Below, in pieces: positions 17,247 to 26,026 of a DNA stretch of 64,000 nucleotides (position 1 is its first letter; each line of letters opens with the position of its first letter). The stretch spans positions 1-64,000 of the forward strand of contig NZ_CP085170.1 in the NCBI RefSeq assembly GCF_022788715.1, in the 5' to 3' direction. Both the position numbers and the translations under genes were made by a program. Below the pieces are notes generated by a model. The model did not search any database. It had not been told where the DNA came from and was given only the letters and a program-made list of their open reading frames with translations. Source of the DNA: Sulfitobacter sp. DSM 110093. Its GTDB lineage: Bacteria > Pseudomonadota > Alphaproteobacteria > Rhodobacterales > Rhodobacteraceae.

Positions 17247-18025
17247 GCGATGCAATCACAGCACTGGCCGATGCGCTGGCAAGCGGCGCGGCACGGGTCG
17301 TCGATCTGACGCACCGGCTTGATCCCGATTTCCCCGTCATCGTGCTGCCGCCCGAGTTCGGCCAATGCGCGCGGTTCCGGATGGAGGAAGTCTCGGCCTA
17401 TGATCATCGCGGCCCGGCGTGGAAGTGGCATAACCTCACGCTGAACGAACACACTGGCACCCATTTCGACGCGCCGATTCACTGGGTCTCGGGCAAGGAC
17501 GTGGCAAACGGCGCGGTGGATGAAATCCCGCCCGAGGCCTTCATCGGCCCGGTCGTGGTGATTGATTGCTCCGTCGGCGCAGGTCAGGACGACGACTTTG
17601 AACTGACGCCCGAGATCATCCGCGATTGGGAGGCCAAACACGGCGCGATCCCAGCAGACGTTTGGGTGCTGATGCGCACCGATTGGTCAAAGCGCAGAGG
17701 CGCGGACTACCTCAACATGCGCGAGGACGGCGCCCATTCGCCCGGCCCCACACCCGCCGCGATCGCCCTTCTATTGGAGCGCGGCATTCGCGGCTTTGGC
17801 ACCGAGACCGTCGGCACCGACGCGGGGCAGGGGATGCACTACGACCCGCCCTTCCCGGCGCACTACCTGCTGCACGGGGCGGGCAAATACGGGCTGCAAT
17901 GCCTGTGCAACCTCGACCAACTACCGCCCACCGGGGCCATGCTGATCGCTCCGCCGCTCAAGATCAAAGGCGGCACCGGCAGCCCCCTGCGGGTGCTGGC
18001 GCTGATACCGGGAGAGAGACCATGA
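17243..18025 (+). CDS. Cyclase-family metal hydrolase, isatin hydrolase-like (copy 1)
   Basis: The 260-residue protein is in the cyclase/kynurenine-formamidase superfamily. Its metal motif HTGTHFDAPIHW gives ligands H70, H74 and D76. The later segments TVGTDAGQ, DPPFPAHYLLHG and CNLDQLPPTGA resemble what I recall of isatin hydrolases from marine alphaproteobacteria. These enzymes open the lactam of isatin to isatinate; kynurenine formamidase opens an N-formyl group. The operon context, after a proposed retro-aldolase that would make isatin, favours the first. A paralogue lies at 40796-41587. Start ATG 17243 overlaps the preceding stop. Confidence 0.85.
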   Translation: MSDAITALADALASGAARVVDLTHRLDPDFPVIVLPPEFGQCARFRMEEVSAYDHRGPAWKWHNLTLNEHTGTHFDAPIHWVSGKDVANGAVDEIPPEAFIGPVVVIDCSVGAGQDDDFELTPEIIRDWEAKHGAIPADVWVLMRTDWSKRRGADYLNMREDGAHSPGPTPAAIALLLERGIRGFGTETVGTDAGQGMHYDPPFPAHYLLHGAGKYGLQCLCNLDQLPPTGAMLIAPPLKIKGGTGSPLRVLALIPGERP

Positions 18026-18747
18026 GCAATTACACCGCCGTCATCACCGGGGGCAGCAAGGGCATCGGCGCCGATCTGGCGCAGCGTCTGCTGGAGCGCG
18101 GCTATCGCGTCGTCTCTATTGCGCGGGGCAAGCCGGAATGGGAGGCAGAAGGATGTGAGCATATCGAAGCCGACCTGCTGGACCCCGCCTCCGTCGCTGC
18201 CGTGGCAGCCGATATCGCCGCACGCTATGACGTGACGCATCTGGTGCATAACGCCGGTTTGATTTGGCCCAGTCTGATCGAAAAGGCCAAGCCCGAAGAC
18301 ATCACCGGCCTTGCGCAACTGCACCTAGGCTCGGCCCTGACGCTGCTGCAAGCCTTCCTGCCCGCCATGAAGGATCGCGGCTTTGGCCGGATGATGTTCA
18401 ACGCCTCGCGCGCCGCCTTGGGCGCCCCGACGCGCACGGCCTATTCGGCGTCCAAAGCGGGGATGATCGGCATGGCCCGCACATGGGCGCTGGAGCTTGC
18501 ACCGCATGGGATCACCGTCAACGTCGTGGCCCCCGGCCCGGTGCAGACAGATAATTTCTGGGGCATCATCCCGAAAGAAAGCGAACGCGAAGCAGAGCTT
18601 GCCAAACGCATCCCGGTAGGCCGGTTGGGGCAAGTCGAGGACGTGACCAATGCCTTCCTGTTCTTTTGCGATCCGGCCAATGGTTTCGTCACCGGCCAGA
18701 CGCTTTTCGTCTGTGGCGGGTCGAGCATCGGGACGCTGACGCTCTGA
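18022..18747 (+). CDS. Short-chain dehydrogenase/reductase (SDR), catalytically intact
   Basis: The 241-residue SDR has the cofactor loop TGGSKGIG (9-16), NAG and the active site Y141-SAS-K145. It ends the aromatic operon, overlapping the cyclase gene by 4 bases. In Rieske pathways an SDR often oxidises the cis-diol; here it could turn a 2,3-dihydroxy-indoline into the 2-oxo (dioxindole) form. It contrasts with the dead SDR domain fused to DUF35 two genes upstream. It converges on a minus-strand dehydrogenase with 9 bases between. Confidence 0.92.
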   Translation: MSNYTAVITGGSKGIGADLAQRLLERGYRVVSIARGKPEWEAEGCEHIEADLLDPASVAAVAADIAARYDVTHLVHNAGLIWPSLIEKAKPEDITGLAQLHLGSALTLLQAFLPAMKDRGFGRMMFNASRAALGAPTRTAYSASKAGMIGMARTWALELAPHGITVNVVAPGPVQTDNFWGIIPKESEREAELAKRIPVGRLGQVEDVTNAFLFFCDPANGFVTGQTLFVCGGSSIGTLTL

Positions 18748-18756
18748 CCCTCGGGC

Positions 18757-19629
18757 TTACCCCTTGCGGAAATGCTGCACCAATTCGGGGACATAGGCAT
18801 CGCCCGCGCCCTTCTCGACGACTTTGGACAAAGCACCATAAACCCCATCGGCAATCTTAACCTGCGCACCGGCTTGGGCGGACATCTGCCGGTAATAGTC
18901 GAAATCCTTCAGTGCGTTGCTGATCGCAAAGGGCAACGCCTCGCGGTCGCCGCTGACGATGAAAGGCGACAGCCGATCAAGTGCGACACTGGCACCGCCG
19001 CCCCCAGCCAAGACATCCACGAGGCTCTGAGGATCAATGCCCGCGTCAGCCGATTGCGCGGCGGCTTCGGCGAGCAGGGACATGAACCCCACCGAGACGT
19101 AATTGTGCAGCAGTTTCAGACGGTGGCCTGCGCTGACCTCACCCACATGTTTGACCTCTTCGGTGAAGGAGGCGAGGACGGGAGAGACCTTTTCAACAAC
19201 CGCCGCGTCGCCCCCGACCAGCAAGTTCAACTTCCCCTCATGGGCGAATTGCGCGGTCCGGGTCATTGGCGCGTCAACGAAACCGCCCCCCGCCGCTTTG
19301 ACCGCTTCGGCCATCTTCAGCGTCGAGGCGGGCAGGGAGGTGGAGCAATCGACCACAACCGCGCCGGGCTTTAGCCCCGCGATCACGCCGCCCTCGCCTG
19401 TCAGGATCGCTTCGACCTGCGGGGAGCCGGTGACGCAGAGGATGATCACATCTGAGGCCGCCGCGAGGTCCGATAGGCTGTCGAAGGCTGTTGCCCCAAG
19501 CCCGTCCAGCTCATCTGTGGGCTGATTGCCGGGATGGTCGAAATAGCCAAGCGCAAAACCTCCGCGCCGCATCACGTTGCGGGCAATTCCGTGGCCCATC
19601 AGGCCGACACCGATCATACCGATTTTCAT
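18757..19629 (-). CDS. NAD(P)-dependent beta-hydroxyacid dehydrogenase (3-hydroxyisobutyrate dehydrogenase family)
   Basis: The 290-residue protein has the N-terminal Rossmann motif GMIGVGLMGHGIARN, a DCSTS segment, the substrate loop DAPMTRT and the catalytic lysine region GHRLKLLHNYVS. This family (GarR, MmsB) interconverts beta-hydroxyacids and semialdehydes. ATG 19629 is chosen because it begins the Rossmann strand; the open frame runs much further upstream only as an antisense shadow of the aldehyde dehydrogenase. It is divergent from that aldehyde dehydrogenase and may form a pair with it. Its substrate is not known. Confidence 0.9.
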   Translation of the reverse strand: MKIGMIGVGLMGHGIARNVMRRGGFALGYFDHPGNQPTDELDGLGATAFDSLSDLAAASDVIILCVTGSPQVEAILTGEGGVIAGLKPGAVVVDCSTSLPASTLKMAEAVKAAGGGFVDAPMTRTAQFAHEGKLNLLVGGDAAVVEKVSPVLASFTEEVKHVGEVSAGHRLKLLHNYVSVGFMSLLAEAAAQSADAGIDPQSLVDVLAGGGGASVALDRLSPFIVSGDREALPFAISNALKDFDYYRQMSAQAGAQVKIADGVYGALSKVVEKGAGDAYVPELVQHFRKG

Positions 19630-19809
19630 GGATTTCCCTTCGCTTGCCACCGCCGCTTTTGCGCGCGGTTCCCTTGGGGCAAGTTCTACCGCGCGGCTCG
19701 CCACGGCGCAACGCGGGTGGGGCGGATTTTCTCGGCCAAACAGGGCTTTGTATATTTGAAACCGACACAACGGTTGATAGGAATGGCGCATTGATTGAAT
19801 GAGGCTAAT

Positions 19810-21306
19810 ATGACTTTGACCTTCGACCCCCACCAGATCGCCGAGACCCTCTATCACGGGCAATTCTGTCCGATGTTCATTGACGGCGAAGACGTGCCCG
19901 CGCTCTCGGGTGAGGTGCTGAACGTGGTCGATCCCGCCTCGGGGCGGGCGCTGGCGACAGTCCCTCGCGGCGGGCCCGAAGATGTCGACGCTGCGGTCGC
20001 TGCCGCGCGTCGGGCATTCGAGGGGGAGTGGTCGAAATTCACGCCATACGACCGGCAAGAGGTGCTTTTGCGCATTGCTGACGTGATGGAGCGCGATTGG
20101 GAAAAACTCTGCGTGTCGGACACCGCCGACATGGGTCTGCCGCTGGTGCGGACCATGGGCAACAAGCGTCGGGTAATCGGGATGCTGCGGTTCTATGCGG
20201 GGCAAGCGGTGGCGCTGCATGGCGATGTGATCGAGAACTCGGTCTCGCAATCGATGTTCTCTTTCACAACGCGCGAGCCGGTCGGCGTGGTCGGCGCGAT
20301 CATCCCTTGGAACGCGCCCACGGCGGCGTCGATCTGGAAAATCGCGCCTGCCTTGGCGACGGGCTGCACCGTGGTATTGAAGCCCTCCGAAGATGCGCCG
20401 CTGACCCCCTTGATGCTCGCGAAGTTGATGCAAGAGGCGGGCGTGCCCGATGGGGTGGTCAACGTGGTCACCGGCACGGGCCGCGAAGCAGGCGCGCGTC
20501 TTGCGGAGCATCCGGACGTCAACAAAGTGGTCTTCACCGGTTCGACTGCCACGGGCAAGACCATCGCCCGCGCTGGCGTTGAAAACCTCAAGCGGATCAC
20601 ATTGGAACTGGGAGGGAAATCTCCGCTGATCATCTGCAAAGACGCAGATATCGATAAGGCGGTGCCGGTGGCGGCGATGGCGGTCTACGCGCATTCGGGG
20701 CAGATCTGCATCGCAGGTTCGCGGCTGTTCGTGGCGCGGGAAATTCAGGATGAGTTCATCGAGAAGCTCGCCGCCTTCGCACGCGGGCTGAAGATCGGGC
20801 ACGGTTTGGATGAGGGCACTGACCTTGGCCCGCTGATCAACCGCGTGCAGACTGAAAAGGTCGAGGGCTATATCGCTGCGGGCAAGGCGGAAGGCGCCCG
20901 GCTGGTCACGGGTGGGGCGCGACCCGAAGGGGAGGGCTATGACGGTGGTAACTTCCTAGAACCGGTGATCTTTGCCGATGTGACCGACGACATGACCATC
21001 GCGCGGGAGGAGATTTTCGGCCCCGTGATCTCGGTCCTGCCCTTCGACACGATGGAAGAGGTGACCGCGCGCGCAAATGCTACGCCCTATGGGCTGGCGG
21101 CGGGCATCTTTACCCGCGATCTAAGCACGGCGCATCGCACGGTGAAGCGCCTAAAAGCAGGCTCGGTCTGGGTAAACATGTACCACGCGATCGACCCGGC
21201 GGTGCCGTTCGGCGGGCTCAAGATGTCGGGCTATGGCAAGGAAGGTGGTGTAGAGCACCTGCAGGCGTATTTGGATACCAAGGCGGTTTGGATTCAGACC
21301 GAGTAG
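19810..21306 (+). CDS. NAD(P)-dependent aldehyde dehydrogenase
   Basis: The 498-residue enzyme is of the ALDH superfamily, with the motif IPWNAPTAASIWK, catalytic general base E266 (LELGGKSP) and nucleophile C300 (GQICIAGS). It oxidises an aldehyde to an acid with NAD(P)+. I prefer ATG 19810, preceded by GAGG, over an upstream in-frame TTG at 19795. It is divergent from the beta-hydroxyacid dehydrogenase (180-base GC-rich gap with no clear operator) and convergent with TRAP system 2. Substrate is open. Confidence 0.92.
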   Translation: MTLTFDPHQIAETLYHGQFCPMFIDGEDVPALSGEVLNVVDPASGRALATVPRGGPEDVDAAVAAARRAFEGEWSKFTPYDRQEVLLRIADVMERDWEKLCVSDTADMGLPLVRTMGNKRRVIGMLRFYAGQAVALHGDVIENSVSQSMFSFTTREPVGVVGAIIPWNAPTAASIWKIAPALATGCTVVLKPSEDAPLTPLMLAKLMQEAGVPDGVVNVVTGTGREAGARLAEHPDVNKVVFTGSTATGKTIARAGVENLKRITLELGGKSPLIICKDADIDKAVPVAAMAVYAHSGQICIAGSRLFVAREIQDEFIEKLAAFARGLKIGHGLDEGTDLGPLINRVQTEKVEGYIAAGKAEGARLVTGGARPEGEGYDGGNFLEPVIFADVTDDMTIAREEIFGPVISVLPFDTMEEVTARANATPYGLAAGIFTRDLSTAHRTVKRLKAGSVWVNMYHAIDPAVPFGGLKMSGYGKEGGVEHLQAYLDTKAVWIQTE

Positions 21307-21355
21307 GGAAACGCGGACGGGAACGCCGCCCGGACTGATGCCGGGCGGCAAACTG

Positions 21356-22639
21356 TTAAAAACCGCTGACCTTCGGCAGCCACGTCGAAATTGCTGGCAC
21401 GAAAGTCAGCAGCATCAACACGACAAAATTCGCCAGAAAGAACGGCGGCATCTCACGGATCAGCGCCGCAGGGCGCAGGTTTACCGCCGAAGATACCACG
21501 AAGATCAGGCTTCCCACCGGCGGCGTCGTCAGGCCGAGTGTCAGGTTCACGATCACCACAATCGCAAAATGATCCGGCGCGATGCCAAGCGCATGGCTGA
21601 TGGGAGCCAAGATCGGCACCAAGATCATCACCCCCGGCAGCGGATCCATGAACAGCCCGAACAGCAGCAACAGCACATTGACCGCCAAGAGAAACAGGAT
21701 CGGCGACAGCTCCCATGCGATGATCGTCTCAGCCAGAAACTGCGGCACGCCTTCGATCACCAGCACCCATGCAAAGGCCCGCGCCGCCCCGAGGATGAGC
21801 AGCACCGCCGAAGAGATCAGCGCGGCGCGCAGGATCAGCCCCGGCAGATCCCGCAGGCGCAGCGCGCGGTAGACGAAAAACCCGCAAAAAAGTGCATAGA
21901 AGACCGCGATGACCGAGGCTTCGGTCGGCGTAAAAATACCGCCCCGGATGCCGCCGACGATTAGCACGATCAGCCCAAGCGCTGGCAGCGCCATGAATGT
22001 ATTGCGCCACATCTGCGCCCGCTCGGGGCGTGCATCTGCGCTCCGATAGTCGCGTTTCCAACTGACCCACCCGTTGGCCGCGAGGCTCCCTAAAGCGAGC
22101 AACAGCCCCGGAATGACACCGGCCATAAATAGCGACCCGACCGAGACTTCCTGATCCTGCAAGGCATAGATGATCATCACAATGGACGGCGGAATGATAG
22201 GCCCAACCACAGCCGATGAAATCGTAAGCGCCCCGGCGTAGGAGCGGTCATAACCGCCTTTTTCCATCATGCGGATCATCATCGCCCCGGGTCCCGCCGC
22301 ATCGGCCAGCGCCGAGCCGGAGATGCCCGCGAACATGGTGGAGGAGATCACATTGGCATAGCCCAGCCCCCCGCGCAGATGGCCCACAAATTGTGCCGCA
22401 AAGCGCAAAAGCGTGTGGGTGATCGCGCCGCCAGTCATGATCTCGGCGGCGAGGATGAAGAAGGGCACCGCCAAAAGCGGGAAACTGTCGAGGCCGGAAA
22501 ACATCTCTTTGACAACGACGATCTGCGGATAGGAACTGCCCAAGCCAATTGCCGCAAAAACCGAAATCGCCATGGCAAAGGCCACGGGCAAGCCCAGCAC
22601 CATCAGCACGAAAAGCGAGATGAAGAGGATCTCAGCCAT
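21356..22639 (-). CDS. dctM: TRAP transporter large permease (DctM family), TRAP system 2
   Basis: The 427-residue polytopic protein has DctM marks: LGLPVAFAMAISV at the N-terminus, GGAITHTLLRFA, VVGPIIPPSIVMIIYA and a C-terminal GLTTPPVGSLIFV. It is the channel of a second, independent TRAP system. The sequence is clearly different from system 1, so it is not a recent duplicate. It overlaps the small permease by 8 bases. It faces the aldehyde dehydrogenase tail-to-tail, suggesting the two may handle the same substrate. Confidence 0.93.
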   Translation of the reverse strand: MAEILFISLFVLMVLGLPVAFAMAISVFAAIGLGSSYPQIVVVKEMFSGLDSFPLLAVPFFILAAEIMTGGAITHTLLRFAAQFVGHLRGGLGYANVISSTMFAGISGSALADAAGPGAMMIRMMEKGGYDRSYAGALTISSAVVGPIIPPSIVMIIYALQDQEVSVGSLFMAGVIPGLLLALGSLAANGWVSWKRDYRSADARPERAQMWRNTFMALPALGLIVLIVGGIRGGIFTPTEASVIAVFYALFCGFFVYRALRLRDLPGLILRAALISSAVLLILGAARAFAWVLVIEGVPQFLAETIIAWELSPILFLLAVNVLLLLFGLFMDPLPGVMILVPILAPISHALGIAPDHFAIVVIVNLTLGLTTPPVGSLIFVVSSAVNLRPAALIREMPPFFLANFVVLMLLTFVPAISTWLPKVSGF

Positions 22640-23150
22640 TGGCGGCTCCCGGCATGTTTTCGGTCTGACCTTCCGGCTGGTGATAGTGACCCGCCATGAT
22701 GAAAGGCCGCGCGATCAGCAACAGATGTACGATCAGCAACGTGAACCCAACGGGCATGGCGGCATAAACATAGCGGAACGACAGGCGCATCGCCGGGGTC
22801 ATCTGATACTGCGCGCGCTGCATATAGTCCCAGCCGACTTTGACCATGAAGGCGAAAAAGAACAGCAAAATTAAAATGATGACCCCGCGCAGGATGCGCT
22901 GCATCCGGGTGTTCATCACGTCGTGCAGATTGGTGATGGCCACATGGCCGCCCTGACGCAGGGCAAGGCCAGCCCCCAGAAAGGCCATCCAGATCATCAA
23001 GTAACGGGCGGATTCATCGGACCACGACAGCGAATGATTGGTGCTGAACCGTAGGGCGACATTGGCCCCCACGACCAAGACCATCCCCGTCAGACAGGCG
23101 ATCACCACTGCGGCGTTCACCTTAACGAATAGCTGTTCCAATCTGCGCAT
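22632..23150 (-). CDS. dctQ: TRAP transporter small permease (DctQ family), TRAP system 2
   Basis: The 172-residue protein has four membrane helices and the DctQ pattern VNVALRF-like (VGANVALRFSTNHSLSW) and a QGGHVAI loop. ATG 23150 is chosen because GAGGG lies just upstream; an alternative in-frame start at 23168 lacks this. It sits between dctM and dctP of the same system. A strong stem-loop (23171-23195) separates it from dctP, as in TRAP system 1. Confidence 0.9.
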   Translation of the reverse strand: MRRLEQLFVKVNAAVVIACLTGMVLVVGANVALRFSTNHSLSWSDESARYLMIWMAFLGAGLALRQGGHVAITNLHDVMNTRMQRILRGVIILILLFFFAFMVKVGWDYMQRAQYQMTPAMRLSFRYVYAAMPVGFTLLIVHLLLIARPFIMAGHYHQPEGQTENMPGAANG

Positions 23151-23170
23151 GGTTTCCCTCCCGTGCAAAA

Positions 23171-23195
23171 CGGCCGGAAGCGCTGCTTCCGGCCG
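23171..23195. other. Strong stem-loop between dctP and dctQ (TRAP 2)
   Basis: CGGCCGGAAGC (23171-23181) and GCTTCCGGCCG (23185-23195) form a perfect 11-bp stem with a 3-base loop. The minus-strand transcript has no U-run after it. It is placed exactly as in TRAP system 1 and may hold permease expression below that of the binding protein. Confidence 0.6.
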
Positions 23196-23216
23196 CCTTT
23201 TCTTTCAACGACGTGA

Positions 23217-24200
23217 TTACTCAGTCGCGGCGATCTGGTCGATCAGCTCTTTACCGTAGGTCTCATAGTAGCCTTCATACGCGCTCTCGATCGAGGCGCG
23301 GAAGGTGGCTTTTTGCTCTTCGGTCAGCTCGTTGACTTCCATGCCACGCTCTTTCAGCGTCGCGACGCCGCTCTGCTCCACGTCATCCACAAAAGCGCGC
23401 ATGGCGGTGACGGCCTCGGTCGCGCCCTTTTCAAAGGCGGCTTTGTCTTCGTCAGACAGGCCTTCCCAAAACGGCTTGGAGACCAACAGCATGGCGGGCG
23501 AATAGACGTGGCCGGAGAGTGTCAGGTACTTCTGCACTTCATCAAGTTTCACCGACACGATCACCGACAGCGGGTTTTCCTGCCCGTCGATGGTGCCCTG
23601 CTGGAGCGAGCTGATCACCTCGGGCCATGCCATCGGCGTGGGGGCGGCACCGGCGGCGTTGAAAGCGTCAAGGTGCACCGGGTTTTCCATGGTACGCAGC
23701 TTCATGCCCGCGATGTCTTCGGGAGTTTCAATCGCGTTGCGGTTGTTGGTGATGTGGCGGAAACCCTGCTCACCCCAAGCCAGTGCCACCATGCCCGCGC
23801 TGTCGAATTCAGCAAGGATGCCTTGACCGATTGGACCGTCCAATACGCGGCGCGCATGGTCAAGGCTGCGGAACAGGAAGGGGACGTCGGTCACGCCGGT
23901 GGCGGGGACAAAGTTGCTAAGCGTGCCGGTGGAAACGATGGTCGCCTCAACGGTGCCAAACTGTAGGCCTTCGACCACTTCGCGTTCCCCACCCAGACCG
24001 GAGGAAGGAAAGTGCCGGAAGCTGAATTTGCCGTCGGTTTCGGCCTCAACGACTTCTTGCCACTTCTGCGCCGCGACGCCGTAGTGGCTGTCAGGGGCAA
24101 GGGCGTAGCCGATCTTGACTTCGGTTTCCGCGCTCAGGGCTCCTCCGGTGAGCGCGGCGAGAGTGGCGATAATTGCCGTGGGCTGCATCATTTTGAACAT
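23217..24200 (-). CDS. dctP: TRAP transporter periplasmic substrate-binding protein (DctP family), TRAP system 2
   Basis: The 327-residue protein has a signal peptide (cleavage near GALSA-ET, about residue 24). DctP features include KLRTMENPVH and the late VISSLQQGTIDGQENPL segment, which contacts the ligand carboxylate in this family. ATG 24200 is chosen for its GGAGG ribosome site; the longer frame from 24269 has none. The first gene of the dctPQM operon on the minus strand. The upstream gap (24201-24314) holds a 19-bp inverted repeat. The ligand is not deducible. Confidence 0.91.
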   Translation of the reverse strand: MFKMMQPTAIIATLAALTGGALSAETEVKIGYALAPDSHYGVAAQKWQEVVEAETDGKFSFRHFPSSGLGGEREVVEGLQFGTVEATIVSTGTLSNFVPATGVTDVPFLFRSLDHARRVLDGPIGQGILAEFDSAGMVALAWGEQGFRHITNNRNAIETPEDIAGMKLRTMENPVHLDAFNAAGAAPTPMAWPEVISSLQQGTIDGQENPLSVIVSVKLDEVQKYLTLSGHVYSPAMLLVSKPFWEGLSDEDKAAFEKGATEAVTAMRAFVDDVEQSGVATLKERGMEVNELTEEQKATFRASIESAYEGYYETYGKELIDQIAATE

Positions 24201-24285
24201 TTCGTATCCTCCAGCGATCTTATTAACAAGGTCACGAAAACTGCTAGCGGGCGATGCACGGATTGGCAATGGGGTGATGGGGCTT

Positions 24286-24304
24286 TGTGGACAATGTTTC
24301 CACA
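24286..24304. promoter_or_regulatory. Inverted repeat upstream of TRAP system 2
   Basis: TGTGGA-N7-TCCACA is symmetric and lies 86-104 bases upstream of the dctP start, in an otherwise empty 114-base gap. It may be a regulator site, but no adjacent regulator gene is an obvious partner. Confidence 0.3.
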
Positions 24305-24314
24305 GCGTTTCGGA

Positions 24315-25220
24315 TTAGATTTCCGCGACGATATAATCGGGGGCTATGTCCGAACCCTTGGTCGCCGCCGCCACATCCAGCCCCAAAAGGGAGCCGTGCC
24401 CAGTGACCAAGGCCGTGGAGAACCCCGCCTGAGCTCCACCCAAAATATCGGTGTGGAGCGTATCGCCCACCATCAACACACGGGCGGGGGCAATTGGCGC
24501 ACGGCGTGCAAGCGCCAGTTCAAAGATGTCTGGAAAGGGCTTGCCGCAGAAATGCACGGAAACCCCGGTCGCGTCGATCAATCGATGTGCGAACCAACCG
24601 GGTTCAAGCGATAGCCCGTCTTCACGCGGAGCCACGAGATCGGGGTTTCCGACAAAGACGGGGCGAGGATGGCGCGCGAGGCTTGTTTCGAGTAGGGCCT
24701 GCCGCGCGTCGGTCCAGCCATCCGCACCAACAAGCAGAAAACCTGCAACGTCGTCATAGACACTTGGATCATCCGCCAAAGCGATCGCGCCAAGGTCGGA
24801 AATTTCACCCATATCCTTGTCGGGGTTCAGCATCACGCCCCACTGCCGCGCGGGTTCTTGGGCCACGCGAGCAAGCAGTGCGTCGCGGCTGGTGATGACC
24901 TCATCCACACTAAAATCAAACCCCAATCGGGCGTAGCGTTGCATCATATGCGCTTTTGGGTAGGCGGCAGAGTTCGACACGACCGATACCGCTTTGCCCA
25001 TTTCGCGCAGGGTGGCGATGGTCTGTGCTGCGCCTTCAATAGCCGTTTCGCCCACGTTCAGCACGCCGTAAGCATCAAAGAGGATCAGATCATAGGGGGC
25101 GACGATATCCAGAAAACATGCCGCCTCCGCCGCGGCACCTTGCCGATCACAGGCGGGCAGGCGGGGCCGCAGGCGCTGGTATTCGGCCAGCGCCTGCGCA
25201 GGGTCGATGCCGGGCCTCAC
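24315..25220 (-). CDS. HAD-superfamily phosphatase (NagD/class IIA-like) at the end of the phn operon
   Basis: The 301-residue protein has the HAD nucleophile motif LILFDAYGVLN, the class IIA threonine/serine region VVSNSAA, a FCGKPFPDIF lysine motif and the VMVGDTLHTDI acidic motif. It should be a cytoplasmic phosphatase acting on small phosphate esters. It overlaps the last phnE gene by 4 bases, so it is co-made with the phosphonate-type ABC importer. It may dephosphorylate the imported compound. No carbon-phosphorus lyase genes are present, so the imported compound may be a phosphate ester rather than a phosphonate. Confidence 0.88.
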   Translation of the reverse strand: MRPGIDPAQALAEYQRLRPRLPACDRQGAAAEAACFLDIVAPYDLILFDAYGVLNVGETAIEGAAQTIATLREMGKAVSVVSNSAAYPKAHMMQRYARLGFDFSVDEVITSRDALLARVAQEPARQWGVMLNPDKDMGEISDLGAIALADDPSVYDDVAGFLLVGADGWTDARQALLETSLARHPRPVFVGNPDLVAPREDGLSLEPGWFAHRLIDATGVSVHFCGKPFPDIFELALARRAPIAPARVLMVGDTLHTDILGGAQAGFSTALVTGHGSLLGLDVAAATKGSDIAPDYIVAEI

Positions 25221-26026
25221 AGGATGCGACGGCGCAGATAGGCCGAGATGACCTCGCCAATAATCACCAGCACGATGATGGCGATGAGAATCGTGGCGAC
25301 CTCGGGCCAGTTGAAGGTGTCAATCGCGCCCTGCAGGATGATCCCGATACCCCCCGCGCCGACAAGGCCCAGAACGGTGGATTCACGCAGGTTGATGTCC
25401 CACCGCAGGATCGAAACCGCCCAGAAGGTCGGCATGACCTGTGGCACGATGGCATAGGCGATGACCTTGAACCGCGAGGCGCCCGTGGCCTCCAGTGCCT
25501 CGACGGGGCGGCGGTCGATCTCCTCAATCGCCTCACCCAGCAATTTGCCGACAAAGCCGATGGAGCGGAACATAATCGCCAAAATGCCCGCCACGACGCC
25601 GGGGCCAAAGATCGCCACGAAGAGCAGCGCCCAGATGATCGTGTTGACCGAGCGTGAGGTCACAAGGATCAGCCGCCCGAGCCAGAGCGTGGCGCGGTTG
25701 GGCGTGGTGTTTTGCGCGGCGATATAGGCCACCGGAAGCGACAGCAGCACCGCAAATGTGGTGGCAAAGGTGGCGATGTTCACCGTGTCCCAAAGCACCT
25801 TAAGGATCGTTTCAAGATTGGTAGGGTCAGGCGGATACATGCGGCCAAAGAGGTCGCCGATCTGCTCGGGCGCGCCCCAGACCCAAGCCCAGATGACCTC
25901 GATCGAGGTCAGCGCCCAGGCGATGGCAAGCGCGCAGCCAAAGATTACGCCGTAGCGCGTCATACGCTGGCGGAGGGTGAAGCGGGTCCAGTCGTCGCGA
26001 CCGAATTTCTCTGCAAGGGTCGTCAT
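25217..26026 (-). CDS. phnE: PhnE-type ABC transporter permease (second copy in operon)
   Basis: The 269-residue inner-membrane permease has about six helices and the EAA-loop region EALEATGASRFKVIAYAIVPQVMPTFW, followed by LRESTVLGLVGAGGIG, which is typical of PhnE. With the other PhnE and PhnC it forms the membrane part of a phosphonate/phosphate-ester importer. It overlaps both neighbours by 4 bases. Its long N-terminus carries a charged segment before the first helix. Confidence 0.92.
   Translation of the reverse strand: MTTLAEKFGRDDWTRFTLRQRMTRYGVIFGCALAIAWALTSIEVIWAWVWGAPEQIGDLFGRMYPPDPTNLETILKVLWDTVNIATFATTFAVLLSLPVAYIAAQNTTPNRATLWLGRLILVTSRSVNTIIWALLFVAIFGPGVVAGILAIMFRSIGFVGKLLGEAIEEIDRRPVEALEATGASRFKVIAYAIVPQVMPTFWAVSILRWDINLRESTVLGLVGAGGIGIILQGAIDTFNWPEVATILIAIIVLVIIGEVISAYLRRRIL

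Noticed and set aside
17243..18025. Firm call of kynurenine formamidase (KynB)
   Set aside because: No kynureninase or tryptophan dioxygenase gene is nearby, and the C-terminal blocks resemble isatin hydrolases more; only the superfamily is certain.
19630..20802. Long upstream extension of the beta-hydroxyacid dehydrogenase frame on the minus strand
   Set aside because: It runs antisense through the aldehyde dehydrogenase gene; the Rossmann fold starts at ATG 19629, so the extension is a GC-rich shadow.
6781..23150. TRAP systems 1 and 2 as a recent duplication
   Set aside because: Same gene order, but protein sequences differ throughout and the intergenic hairpins are unrelated.
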